Source: Halomonas korlensis
GTDB taxonomy: Bacteria; Pseudomonadota; Gammaproteobacteria; Pseudomonadales; Halomonadaceae
Length of the DNA stretch: 36,458 bases
Direction: 5' to 3'
Assembly (NCBI RefSeq): GCF_900116705.1
Contig: NZ_FPBP01000021.1
Span: forward strand, 1 to 36,458
Part shown: positions 23,801 to 29,971 of the stretch, piece after piece
How the letters are laid out: each line of letters starts with the position of its first letter
Position numbering within the stretch: position 1 is the stretch's first letter
Program-made: the position numbers and the translations under genes
The notes under the pieces: generated by a model
Seen by the model: only the letters and a program-made list of their open reading frames with translations
What the model was told of the DNA's origin: nothing
The model's database searches: none

Positions 23801-24329
23801 ACAACACCGGCGATACCATGAGCGTCGGTGACAAAGGGTCCCTGTCGACGTCGAGAAACAGCGCCAGGCGGTACGCCTCCTCGACCCGATCCACCGGAAT
23901 GTCGGTAGCGCCGGGTGCCTCAAACTCCGCCAGCCACGCCTCCCAGCGCTGCTCGAGCCTTGTCGTATCATCGCGCTCCGGGATGCCGGTGGCCTCCACC
24001 TCGTCGATAAAGTTGCCGATCACCGCTACTGCATGCTTGCACTGCCGCCCTACCGGACAGCTGCAGTCACTGATTACCCCCATCTCGGGGTTGTCAGGGT
24101 CCACGGCCAGGTTTGTCCCGTAGCGACTGCGCCCGCTGCCATCCACCTGCGCCCGCAGCACCAATAGATGCCCTTGGCGCTCAAGGCGGATGCCTTCACG
24201 CACCCTGCCCTGTCGGGCATAGCCCATTCCCCGCGCGAGCGAACCCGGATCAAAGCTCTGCTGCCAGCCGACATCTTTCAGGGCGTGGTAAAGCGTCAGG
24301 GCGGGATCGGAAATAGGAACGTCCGACAC
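20859..24329 (-). CDS. SWIM zinc-finger SNF2-family DEAD/DEAH-box ATPase, 1156 aa
   Basis: The start is set at GTG 24329 (VSDVPISDPALT), with GAGGAG 6 bases upstream; the frame is open 53 more codons without family sense. Residues about 95-120 hold a SWIM finger (C-S-C-P-V-G-R-Q-C-K-H). The C-terminal 500 residues are a full SNF2 motor: ILADDMGLGKTVQVLAHVL (motif I), LLVLDETQAIKN (DExx), MTGTPLENHLGELWAQLD (III), VFSQFTEMLSLI (IV), LISLKAGGTGLNLTAADTVI (V) and QATGRAHRLGQ (VI). The middle is the long bacterial insert seen in HepA/SNF2 proteins. It likely translocates on DNA to remodel protein-DNA or RNA polymerase complexes. It follows the fic gene on the same strand with a 76-base gap. Confidence 0.92.
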   Translation of the reverse strand: MSDVPISDPALTLYHALKDVGWQQSFDPGSLARGMGYARQGRVREGIRLERQGHLLVLRAQVDGSGRSRYGTNLAVDPDNPEMGVISDCSCPVGRQCKHAVAVIGNFIDEVEATGIPERDDTTRLEQRWEAWLAEFEAPGATDIPVDRVEEAYRLALFLDVDRDPLSPTLMVSPVLLRPSRQRIRGHGWVKPRAIHARGRGGLQPMPPAGWAPEQEEALELLLQAGTRRQYSVGNEPLWGVISQAFQARSLWSLLESDTPPLLFYQKQTGTLLDVGPACRLTLVWVPDAEGNQHLQADIEPADVVSGNAIVVCAGRELCYLDLEQGRFGRLSGDPELLRRLRYSPPLPPEMSGWLGERLKKTPALADSLPAPQAVQERTLEGVAPRLKVTMQVGQGQLGHRDGVLVPRWIEVGAAVVSFDYDGVEVPPEDGDSAQVFRNGQRLTIVRDPAAELALVRSLPSGMVTLERLQETGAVPAHLTLPAWTLLLPVDGTPPPSAADWPTHLAGPDGWWDMIAQLRQAGCLVAFDDAFPDEPLTLEPDDWYGELEPAGNGWFDLALDIEVDGERLNLLPILRRLLRDPTFPIEPPDHEPDEATWTMWLDDAHRLVLPLARLRSLMAPILDWLGDESDPEAALRLPISAAETVSPLAEHERWAGREDVAALAQRLRELPTSLPAPPGFVGELRNYQSRGLAWLRFLSELETGGILADDMGLGKTVQVLAHVLDERARGALQGPVLVVAPTSLVGNWCAEAARFAPELKVVALQGGKAQRARQFEEALPAADLVVTTYALLIRDLERLRESEFGLLVLDETQAIKNAASQTARAVRELNAKRALAMTGTPLENHLGELWAQLDAVAPGALGSQQWFGQHFRTPIEKNGDVALSQRLSRRISPLMLRRTKQQVLGELPDKTESQREIILTGSQRELYESLRLAQHQRVQQAVAERGLAGSGIVMLDALLKLRQVCCDPRLVKLASARKVRRSAKLEQLRELLPPLIEEGRRILVFSQFTEMLSLIGEVLERDNIPYTTLTGDTPGKTRTQRVALFQQGEIPVFLISLKAGGTGLNLTAADTVIHYDPWWNPAVEAQATGRAHRLGQQNPVFVYKLVCAGTVEERILDLQARKADLAASILEGGSERRSEGPLFDEDDLALLFAPVA

Positions 24330-24405
24330 GGAATCTCCTCGGGGCGAGAGTGCAAGGACACTATTGGAGCGAAACCCAGACGCCGCCGCAACCGGCACGC
24401 CGCCG

Positions 24406-25548
24406 TCATGGCCTGGCGACTCGATAACGCGTGCTGCGCCCTCCGCCCGGGAGTTTAACCAGGCAGCCTTTCTCCACAAGCCCGGCAAGGTGGCGAGTGG
24501 CAGTGGCCTTACTCACCCTCGCCACCTTCTGATACTGAGCGGCGCTGATCCCTTGCTCGAAGCCCTTCTCCCCACCATCGAGCAGGCGGTTGAGAACCTT
24601 GATCTGCTCAGGGAGCAACCCCAGTTGGCTGAATCGTTGCCAGAACCGGGCCTTGGCCAAGGTGCGGTCGATCTGCGCCAGCGCACTCCCGAGCGTCGCG
24701 TCCAAGGTGTCCAGAAACCAGGACAGCCAGTGTGTGAGGTCCGGGGTTCCGCGCTGACTCGCTTCCAGGCAACGGTAGTAGGCTTCACGACGCTCCAGGA
24801 TCGCCGCGGACATGGCATACAGCCGAATCCCCTGGCGGTCTGCCTGAGCAAGGGCTCGATCGGCAATGGCCCGAGCGATGCGCCCATTGCCGTCCTCGAA
24901 GGGATGGAGCGTGACAAACCAGAAGTGCGCCAGGCCGGCACGCAGAAGCGGGTCCAGTACCGGGTCAACCCGACTGGCCTCGAACCACGCCAGGAACTCG
25001 GCGACCTCAGCCTCGAGTCTTTGGCGAGGCGGGGCCTCGAAGTGCACCGAGGGGCGGTCTAGCCGCCCCGACACGACCTGCATTGGCTCGTCACCCCGCC
25101 ATTCACCGCGGCGTAGCTCGACCAGCGAACGTTCGGCCTCCGGAAAGAGCCAGCGATGCCACTGGAATAGCCGATCTATGTCCAGGAGTGATTCCGGCCA
25201 AACCGTGGCATCCAGCATCAGGTCAGCCAGGCCTTCGGATCGCGGCGACGGAGACCCATCGATCACGTCCACCCCGAGGCGGCGGGCCAGCGACGAACGC
25301 ACGGAGGCTGCGTTAAGCCGCTCTCCCTCGATAGCCGATGAAGTGATGATGTTCTGCAGCAGGGTGTCCAGCGCTGCTCGGGCTTCATCCTGTGGGTCAT
25401 TGCCTGTTGGCATTGCGCTGGCGCGCCCCAGCAGCACACCCAGGTTGCGCCAGCAGCGCTGAAGCCTTGGCTGCACCTCGCGCGCTTGCCAAGTGAAAGA
25501 GGGCCAGTCGGGATGCTGCCAGATCCAGGTTGACGTGGATTCGGTCAT
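24406..25548 (-). CDS. DUF4172-Fic adenylyltransferase with C-terminal winged helix, 380 aa
   Basis: Three parts in order: an N-terminal DUF4172 segment (WIWQHPDWPSFTWQAREVQP), a Fic core with the complete catalytic loop HPFEDGNGRIAR and an N-terminal inhibitory helix motif S-S-A-I-E-G-E (class II Fic), and a winged-helix domain at the C-terminus (AQYQKVARVSKATATRHLAG, EKGCLVKLPGGGRSTRYRV). It should transfer AMP from ATP to a protein, held in check by its own helix. The start MTESTSTWIW is chosen because DUF4172 begins right there; 17 upstream codons are open. The promoter carries a 29-base palindrome plus two extra half-sites, so the winged helix may regulate its own gene. Confidence 0.9.
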   Translation of the reverse strand: MTESTSTWIWQHPDWPSFTWQAREVQPRLQRCWRNLGVLLGRASAMPTGNDPQDEARAALDTLLQNIITSSAIEGERLNAASVRSSLARRLGVDVIDGSPSPRSEGLADLMLDATVWPESLLDIDRLFQWHRWLFPEAERSLVELRRGEWRGDEPMQVVSGRLDRPSVHFEAPPRQRLEAEVAEFLAWFEASRVDPVLDPLLRAGLAHFWFVTLHPFEDGNGRIARAIADRALAQADRQGIRLYAMSAAILERREAYYRCLEASQRGTPDLTHWLSWFLDTLDATLGSALAQIDRTLAKARFWQRFSQLGLLPEQIKVLNRLLDGGEKGFEQGISAAQYQKVARVSKATATRHLAGLVEKGCLVKLPGGGRSTRYRVARP

Positions 25549-25569
25549 AAAGCGCTCTACGCAAGCGGA

Positions 25570-25632
25570 TGAGCCGAATAGACAACGCTTTTGGCTCACC
25601 CAATGAGCCGAATAATGTCATTATTCGGCTCA
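25570..25632. promoter_or_regulatory. Palindromic operator cluster upstream of the DUF4172-fic gene
   Basis: A perfect 29-base palindrome at 25604-25632 has arms TGAGCCGAATAATG and CATTATTCGGCTCA around one central T. A further direct half-site TGAGCCGAATA lies at 25570-25580 and a degenerate inverted half-site TTGGCTCA at 25591-25598, making a second, imperfect dyad. The cluster starts 22 bases upstream of the fic ATG, a position where bound protein would block transcription. Confidence 0.75.
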
Positions 25633-25762
25633 GGCGGCAATCGGAACACCGCCGTCACCACCCCACGAGGGTCCTTGATGGCCGACCTGGCCGCCAGAGA
25701 GCTGATATCGCCGTGCTGTGGCCAAGATGCGCTGGCAAACAGGTACGAAACAACATGATTTT

Positions 25763-26383
25763 CTATTGCGCGGCGTCGCTATGCGGCTTGTAGAAGAGAA
25801 ACCCGCCGATCTCGACCGTCTTGATGTATTCCGCGGCCCAGAGGGGGGACACTTCCCGCTGATGGAAATACAGCGCCCCATTGGTGCGGTCCGGTAACTG
25901 CTGGTTCAGGGCCTTCCGAGCGACCTCCCTGGCGATCTCATAGCGGTCCTCCTCCACGACATGATCCGGGCGGCCATCGCACCACCACGAGAACTGACAG
26001 GCCCCCTGCTCGGAGCCTTGGGTGACAACCTCGCAGATGGTACCGGGAAAGCCCTCGTGGCCCAGCCGATTCATGACGACATGGGCGACAGCTTCCATAT
26101 CGGCGACCTCCTCCCCCTTCGCCTCCCAGTAGATGGTGCGCGACAGGCAGGTGACCGCCTCATCCAGAGGGGCGTCCCCCGACGGGTCGACCGCCTGCAC
26201 CTCGGGCCTGGTGATGGTCTCGGTGGGAAAAGTGGACGCCTCGCCACCCTCCGGCGTGGCGGCCTGCTCGAGCTCTTCCGCCTTGTCCTTGGCGGCTTCC
26301 GCCTTCTCTTCTCGATCCGCCGCGACCGCCAGGCCCATGAGCAGGATCATGGCAACGCAGATTACTCCCCACCGTCGGCGCAT
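25763..26383 (-). CDS. SleB-type cell-wall hydrolase (Hydrolase_2), secreted, 206 aa
   Basis: An N-terminal signal peptide (RRRWGVICVAMILLMGLAVA) is followed by a low-complexity Glu/Ala/Lys stretch (residues 24-70) that probably spans the periplasm or envelope. The catalytic domain (about 75-200) has the SleB family pattern: LSRTIYWEAKGEEVADMEAV with the presumed catalytic Glu, A-H-V-V-M-N-R-L, FPGTICEVVTQ, ACQFSWWCDG and GALYFHQ. It is expected to cleave peptidoglycan as a lytic transglycosylase or amidase; in non-sporulating bacteria relatives are generic wall-remodelling enzymes. It sits between the fic promoter and a TetR-like gene, all on the minus strand, with a 44-base gap to the latter. 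Confidence 0.9.
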   Translation of the reverse strand: MRRRWGVICVAMILLMGLAVAADREEKAEAAKDKAEELEQAATPEGGEASTFPTETITRPEVQAVDPSGDAPLDEAVTCLSRTIYWEAKGEEVADMEAVAHVVMNRLGHEGFPGTICEVVTQGSEQGACQFSWWCDGRPDHVVEEDRYEIAREVARKALNQQLPDRTNGALYFHQREVSPLWAAEYIKTVEIGGFLFYKPHSDAAQ

Positions 26384-26427
26384 TGGTAGTACCTCTCGGA
26401 TATACCCGACCTGGCTTAGGGCCCGCT

Positions 26428-27105
26428 CTAGGTAATGCGATCAAGGGCCTCACGAGTATCTGCCGACCCAGGCGGGGCCTTGCCGTGTCCGCCCCCCGGT
26501 AGCCATTTCATCCAGCCATCGCCCCGGCTCAATTGCTTCTCCAGGAAGTGACGTGTGCGCGTCTGGCCCTCGCTGTGATCGCGGGCCCATACCGCCAGGG
26601 TGGCCAGGAACAGCGCCGTCAGTGCCACCTCCTCCACCTGGGCACGCCGAGTGCCATAGCGGGCCTCGAGGCCGGCCGCCTCACGCAGCCATTGGATAGT
26701 GCGCGAGAGATCGAAGGCCATCGGCACCCAGGTGTGCAGATGCGGCAGGTGAGCCTTGGTGCGCAGCATCTCCACCGTGACGCGACGATGGCCGGCGAAG
26801 GCGTCGAACCAGGCCAGCAGGCAGTGCTCGAGGCGCGCCCGCTCCGGCCAGTGGCTGAAGCCATCGGGCTTGTCATCCAGCATCGCCCGCCAGCCGCGCG
26901 CGAACCAGGCATTGGCCACTGCGTCGAGATCACGGTATTCCACCAGCACCCGGCTCACCGGCACCTCGAGGCGGGCCGCCACCTCGGTCAGGCGCACCCC
27001 CTCCCAGCCGAGCACCTCGGCCTGGCGTACGGCCTCTTCCACGATACGCTCGGCGAGCGGCGTCTCGTCGATCTCCAGCTCGCGATGGACGGCAATCATG
27101 CTCAT
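26428..27105 (-). CDS. TetR/AcrR-like transcriptional regulator, 225 aa
   Basis: The N-terminal region has a TetR-type HTH: RIVEEAVRQAEVLGWEGVRL then T-E-V-A-A-R-L-E-V-P-V-S-R-V-L-V-E-Y-R-D-L-D. The rest is a helical ligand or dimerisation domain with several Trp residues (WFARGWRAML, HTWVPMAFDL, TLAVWARDHS). The start MSMIAVHREL is chosen because GGAGAG lies 7 bases upstream; an upstream ATG (MTDSRLTAES) lacks a site. The C-terminal tail is Gly/Lys rich (LPGGGHGKAPPG). The ligand is unknown. It could regulate the SleB-type gene just downstream on the same strand or an unlinked target. Confidence 0.75.
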   Translation of the reverse strand: MSMIAVHRELEIDETPLAERIVEEAVRQAEVLGWEGVRLTEVAARLEVPVSRVLVEYRDLDAVANAWFARGWRAMLDDKPDGFSHWPERARLEHCLLAWFDAFAGHRRVTVEMLRTKAHLPHLHTWVPMAFDLSRTIQWLREAAGLEARYGTRRAQVEEVALTALFLATLAVWARDHSEGQTRTRHFLEKQLSRGDGWMKWLPGGGHGKAPPGSADTREALDRIT

Positions 27106-27569
27106 TTGGGTGCTCTCCGCTGTCAGCCTGCTGTCTGTCATCTGAAAGCAGCATAGACTCCCAGCGCAGGCAAGGGGGGAGTAAGGAGGGATGAGAGTGG
27201 CTAAGCAGTACTGCAGTGACGTCCTTGCCGCGATCCATGAAACCATGGAGGCGCTGCATGAGGTGTGATCTTGCCCAGCAACGAGAAACATGAAGGTAGG
27301 CACCCCTCAGCAACAACGCATCCCATATCGACCCGGGCCCTCCGTATCGAAATATTCGTGCCTCTTTATTCGTTCTTTTCCCATTAACCTTCTTTTTATT
27401 TGAAATAAGCCATAATAAATACCTACGCGAATATTGAAAAAACCCCTGTAAACATTGCCTCAGTCAGTCTAGCTTTAATTAATATTTTCATCCGCTTACG
27501 ACTTGTCTTCTAGGACCGACACAAGCGGTTAAACCCTGTATATCGCGAACGACACAGGGAGGTGTATTC
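27106..27569. other. 464-base non-coding gap with two leader hairpins before a GAF fragment
   Basis: Between the TetR-like gene (leftward) and the GAF fragment (rightward). The middle is AT-rich and should contain both promoters. Near the right end two inverted repeats follow each other: CCGCTT (27492-27497) with AAGCGG (27523-27528), and CCCTGT (27534-27539) with ACAGGG (27554-27559). The second stem overlaps the start of the ribosome site GGGAGG, so it might control translation of the downstream frame. No known riboswitch motif was recognised. Confidence 0.4.
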
Positions 27570-27791
27570 GTGACTAATGAGCTCGACTTACTCGAAGCCC
27601 AGCAGGCCATTCATGAGCTGATCGCCCAGCCGGCGTCGCTGGAGAAGATCCTGGAGGCGATTGCCCGCTGGATTGGCCTCCAGCTTCCCGGAGCCGTGGT
27701 GGCCTTCATGCGCTTCGACTCGGCGCTTGCCACCTACCGCCGAATCGATGAGGCCGCAAGACGATGCGGGTACAGGACAAACCGGGGGTAA
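27570..27791 (+). pseudogene. GAF-domain protein, 5' fragment, cut by the island boundary
   Basis: Starts at GTG with GGGAGG 8 bases upstream. The first 57 codons read like the start of a GAF sensor (LEAQQAIHELIAQPASLEKI, ARWIGLQLPGAVVAFMRFDS, then ALATYR). After about base 27741 the frame becomes unlike any GAF sequence (RRIDEAARRCGYRTNRG) and stops. Neither other frame restores a GAF, GGDEF or EAL domain, so the rest has been lost or moved. In this genome context the intact gene would have been a GAF-GGDEF/EAL signalling protein. The loss point marks the left end of the accessory region. Confidence 0.65.
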
Positions 27792-28011
27792 GTATGGCCG
27801 TTACCCGATCGGCAAAGGTAACGTCTCGCAGATCGGCAAGCGTGAGGACATCGTCAATCCCGCGGATTACGGGGTAAACCTCATAAAAGGGAAGTTTTTT
27901 ACAGAATGGCCGATCTTGTAGTCGATGCCAGGGCCGCACCCAGGCATTTCTTCGGAAGGGGAAGGAGCCTCTCAACATTGCGATCCATACAAAATTTTGT
28001 ATAATCACAGC
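27792..28011. other. Non-coding gap at the left end of the TA island
   Basis: A 220-base interval with a higher A+T content towards the right, ending in the higB promoter. No frame on either strand shows a recognised domain. A minus-strand reading with DDVLTLADLRDVTFADRV is not supported by a start site and is treated as chance or debris. Confidence 0.35.
27978..28005 (+). promoter_or_regulatory. Promoter of the higBA pair with embedded palindrome; likely leaderless transcript
   Basis: A -35 element TTGCGA (27978-27983) and a perfect -10 element TATAAT (28000-28005) are separated by 16 bases. The 16-base perfect palindrome ATACAAAATTTTGTAT (27987-28002) fills the spacer and overlaps the -10, the normal place for a TA repressor. 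Transcription would start about 28011-28013, at the ATG at 28012, and no ribosome site precedes that ATG. Confidence 0.7.
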
Positions 28012-28350
28012 ATGTCAGAACACAAACCCCTAAATTTCCGAGGTAGTGCCCTCGCCGACCTTCGAGCTTTCCCAGCGACAGCCCGACAGGAAGTGGGATA
28101 CCAGCTCGACAAGGTGCAACGGGGGCTTGAGCCGAAAGACTGGAAGCCAATGGCTACCGTTGGTCAAGGCGTGCGGGAAATTCGCATCAGAGACGCTAAC
28201 GGGGCGTTTCGGGTGATCTACGTCGCCAAGCTCGCCGAGGCTGTCTATGTCCTGCACTGCTTCCAGAAGAAAACCCAGAAGACGAGTAAGGCGGATCTCG
28301 ACCTGGCCGAAGCCAGATACCGCGCCTTACTAAGCGAGGTGAAACAATGA
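28012..28350 (+). CDS. higB: RelE/HigB-like toxin (phage-derived Gp49 family), 112 aa
   Basis: Compact RelE-fold protein: LNFRGSALADLRAFPATARQ, EVGYQLDKVQRGLEPKDWKP, then GVREIRIRDANGAFRVIYVA and KLAEAVYVLHCFQKKTQKTS. The pattern R-E-I-R-x-x-x-x-x-x-F-R-V-I-Y and V-L-H-C-F-x-K-K-T-x-K-T is diagnostic of the Gp49/HigB branch, which cleaves mRNA on ribosomes. Starting at MSEHKPLNFR (28012) gives the usual length of about 110 aa; the longer upstream frame crosses the promoter. It overlaps the antitoxin gene by 4 bases (ATGA), with the toxin first, as is normal for higBA. All landmark residues are present, so it is probably active. Confidence 0.88.
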   Translation: MSEHKPLNFRGSALADLRAFPATARQEVGYQLDKVQRGLEPKDWKPMATVGQGVREIRIRDANGAFRVIYVAKLAEAVYVLHCFQKKTQKTSKADLDLAEARYRALLSEVKQ

Positions 28351-28628
28351 GTAATGAGACATTCGACAGCGTGTGGGATGCCATTGAGGACACTGCCGCC
28401 GAAGCGGAAAACATGAAGCTTCGCTCCGGTCTGATGATAGCCCTTGAGCAGCACATTACCCGGCAGGGTTGGACCCAGGGCGAAGCCGCTAAGCGGCTGG
28501 GCGTCACTCAACCCAGGGCGTCCGATCTGATGCGTGGCAAAATCCACCTGTTTAGTCTCGATACGCTGGTGAACATGGTGGTAGCAGCGGGGCTGCATGT
28601 CGAAATGCGCGTACTAGATGCCGCGTAA
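28347..28628 (+). CDS. higA: XRE-family antitoxin of the HigA type (HTH_37), 93 aa
   Basis: Helix-turn-helix antitoxin: LRSGLMIALEQHITRQGWTQ, GEAAKRLGVTQPRASDLMRG, KIHLFSLDTLVNMVVAAGLH. The GVTQPRxSDLxxGKIxxFSLDxLV core is typical of antitoxins paired with Gp49-like toxins. It would neutralise the toxin at 28012 and repress the shared promoter through the 16-base palindrome. Its ATG overlaps the toxin stop. Followed by a run of TTTAC/GTAAA motifs and a strong hairpin. Confidence 0.9.
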   Translation: MSNETFDSVWDAIEDTAAEAENMKLRSGLMIALEQHITRQGWTQGEAAKRLGVTQPRASDLMRGKIHLFSLDTLVNMVVAAGLHVEMRVLDAA

Positions 28629-28667
28629 GAAAACCCAACTTTCCTTTACGTAAACAGGCTTACGCAA

Positions 28668-28730
28668 TTTCTTTACACAAAACCGCCCCTCCAGGGCCTC
28701 CTGGAGGGGCGGTCAGTGAACGTAAAGAAA
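28668..28730. terminator. Strong hairpin with nested outer inverted repeat between the HigBA and HipBA pairs
   Basis: Core arms CCGCCCCTCCAGG (28683-28695) and CCTGGAGGGGCGG (28700-28712) are perfect with a 4-base loop. An outer 9-base repeat TTTCTTTAC (28668-28676) and GTAAAGAAA (28722-28730) encloses it. The sequence AAAA before the core gives a short U-run only on the minus-strand transcript, so on the plus strand it is not a textbook intrinsic terminator. It probably separates the two TA operons. Confidence 0.55.
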
Positions 28731-28742
28731 ACGACATTATAG

Positions 28743-28769
28743 TATCGATGAAGCCCCATATCGATGACA
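28743..28769 (+). promoter_or_regulatory. Direct repeats in the hipB promoter, candidate HipB operator
   Basis: TATCGATGA occurs at 28743-28751 and again at 28759-28767, 16 bases apart, so both lie on the same side of the helix to within about half a turn. Each contains the palindrome ATCGAT. They end 11-13 bases before the hipB ATG at 28780, a typical location for autoregulation. No ribosome site is visible before that ATG. Confidence 0.45.
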
Positions 28770-28779
28770 TACTGTCGAC

Positions 28780-29118
28780 ATGAAAACCAGACACGTCACC
28801 CTCAGCCCTAAAGCCGCCCTCTCCTTGCGCCTGTTCGCCGGACTGATCGAAGAGGGGAGGCTACGCAAGGGATGGACCCGCGACGAGCTCGCCGAGCGAG
28901 TGGGCGTCGGCGTGGTCACGATCCGTCAGGTCGCCAAGGGCTCTCCCCGAGTGGCCATCGGGACGTACTTTGAAGCCGCGGCGCTGGTTGGCGTGTCGCT
29001 GTTCACCGATGACCCGGACACACTGAAACGCGAACAGGCGACCCAGCGGGAGCGGCTGACGTTGCTCCCCAAGCGCGCTCGCCGTCAGCCCCAAGCGCCC
29101 ATCGATGATGACTTCTAG
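28780..29118 (+). CDS. hipB: HipB-like XRE-family antitoxin, 112 aa
   Basis: Helix-turn-helix protein: RLFAGLIEEGRLRKGWTRDE, LAERVGVGVVTIRQVAKGSP, RVAIGTYFEAAALVGVSLFT. The C-terminus is Arg-rich (KRARRQPQAPIDDDF). Pairing with HipA is inferred from a 14-base overlap with the hipA-like gene and from family: HipB represses the operon and binds the HipA kinase. It should still act as a DNA-binding repressor even though its partner is broken. Confidence 0.85.
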   Translation: MKTRHVTLSPKAALSLRLFAGLIEEGRLRKGWTRDELAERVGVGVVTIRQVAKGSPRVAIGTYFEAAALVGVSLFTDDPDTLKREQATQRERLTLLPKRARRQPQAPIDDDF

Positions 29119-29935
29119 TCGACGCGCCTACGTCTGGATCTGGCTTCCCGGACAGACATCCCCCCTGGTCGCCGGTCTCGTCGAGCGCGATGACCAGGAC
29201 CGCTATCGCTTTACCTATGGTCGTCGCTATCTCGCGCGCCCTGATGCGATCAGCCTCTTTCCGGACGAGCTTCCCCTTCGGCCCGGAAGCCAGGCGCAGG
29301 CCGACGGTGCACTGCCCTCCTGCCTGCGTGACGCCTCCCCGGATGCCTGGGGACGTCGCGTCATCATCAACCGTCTGACTGGGCAGAACGGCGATGCGGC
29401 TGATGGTGTCGACTTCAACGAGCTGGTCTACCTGCTCGAATCCGGCTCGGACAGGATCGGTGCGCTGGATTTCCAAGAGTCTGCCACCGATTACCGGCCG
29501 CGTGAGAGCCAGACTGCCACCCTGGATGAATTGCAGGAAGCCTCAGCGTATGTGGAGGCAGGAGAGCCGCTGCCCCCGGCCCTGGACCAGGCCATTCAGC
29601 ACGGCAGCAGTATCGGTGGCGCCCGCCCCAAGGCCCTGCTGGACGATCGGGATCGCAAGCGGGTGGCAAAGTTTTCTTCCAGCACCGACCTCTACAGCGT
29701 GGTGAAGGCAGAGTTCGTCGCCATGCGGCTCGCCAGGCATACAGGGCTCGATGTCGCTCCCGTCGAGATGGCCCGCTCACTGGGCAAGGATGTCCTGCTG
29801 GTGGAACGCTTCGACAGAGTGAAGACCACTGACGGCTGGAGTAGGCGCATTGTGCTCTCGGCCCTCACGCTGCTCGGTCTGGGCTTGCGCCCCGGCCAGG
29901 CAGCATTGCTTTACGGCTTTTTACGCCTAGAATAA
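29105..29935 (+). pseudogene. hipA: HipA-like Ser/Thr kinase toxin, truncated before the catalytic site, 276 aa
   Basis: Residues 1-100 form the N-terminal HipA subdomain (VWIWLPGQTSPLVAGLVERD, LRDASPDAWGRRVIINRL). The kinase start follows with the ATP loop GSSIGGARPKALLDD and the strand VVKAEFVAMRLARHTGLDVA, then KDVLLVERFDR and SRRIVLSALTLLGL. A normal HipA continues for about 150 more residues with the catalytic Asp of H-x-x-D-D-H-x-x-N and the metal-binding Asp; these are absent. After about base 29880 the frame reads unrelated residues (GLRPGQAALLYGFLRLE) and stops. It is therefore expected to be inactive as a kinase. The cut abuts the ATPase gene, so an insertion or deletion joined them. 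Confidence 0.8.
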
Positions 29936-29971
29936 TAAATTATCAGAAGCCCGATAAAAGACGATAAAGCC

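Noticed and set aside
27706..28008. Minus-strand frame of 100 codons at the left end of the island
   Set aside because: No ribosome site, no domain, and it overlaps both the GAF fragment and the higB promoter.
28683..28712. Textbook intrinsic terminator of higBA
   Set aside because: The stem is excellent but the plus-strand transcript has no U-run after it; the U-run exists only on the minus strand, where no gene needs it. It is kept as a hairpin with lower confidence.
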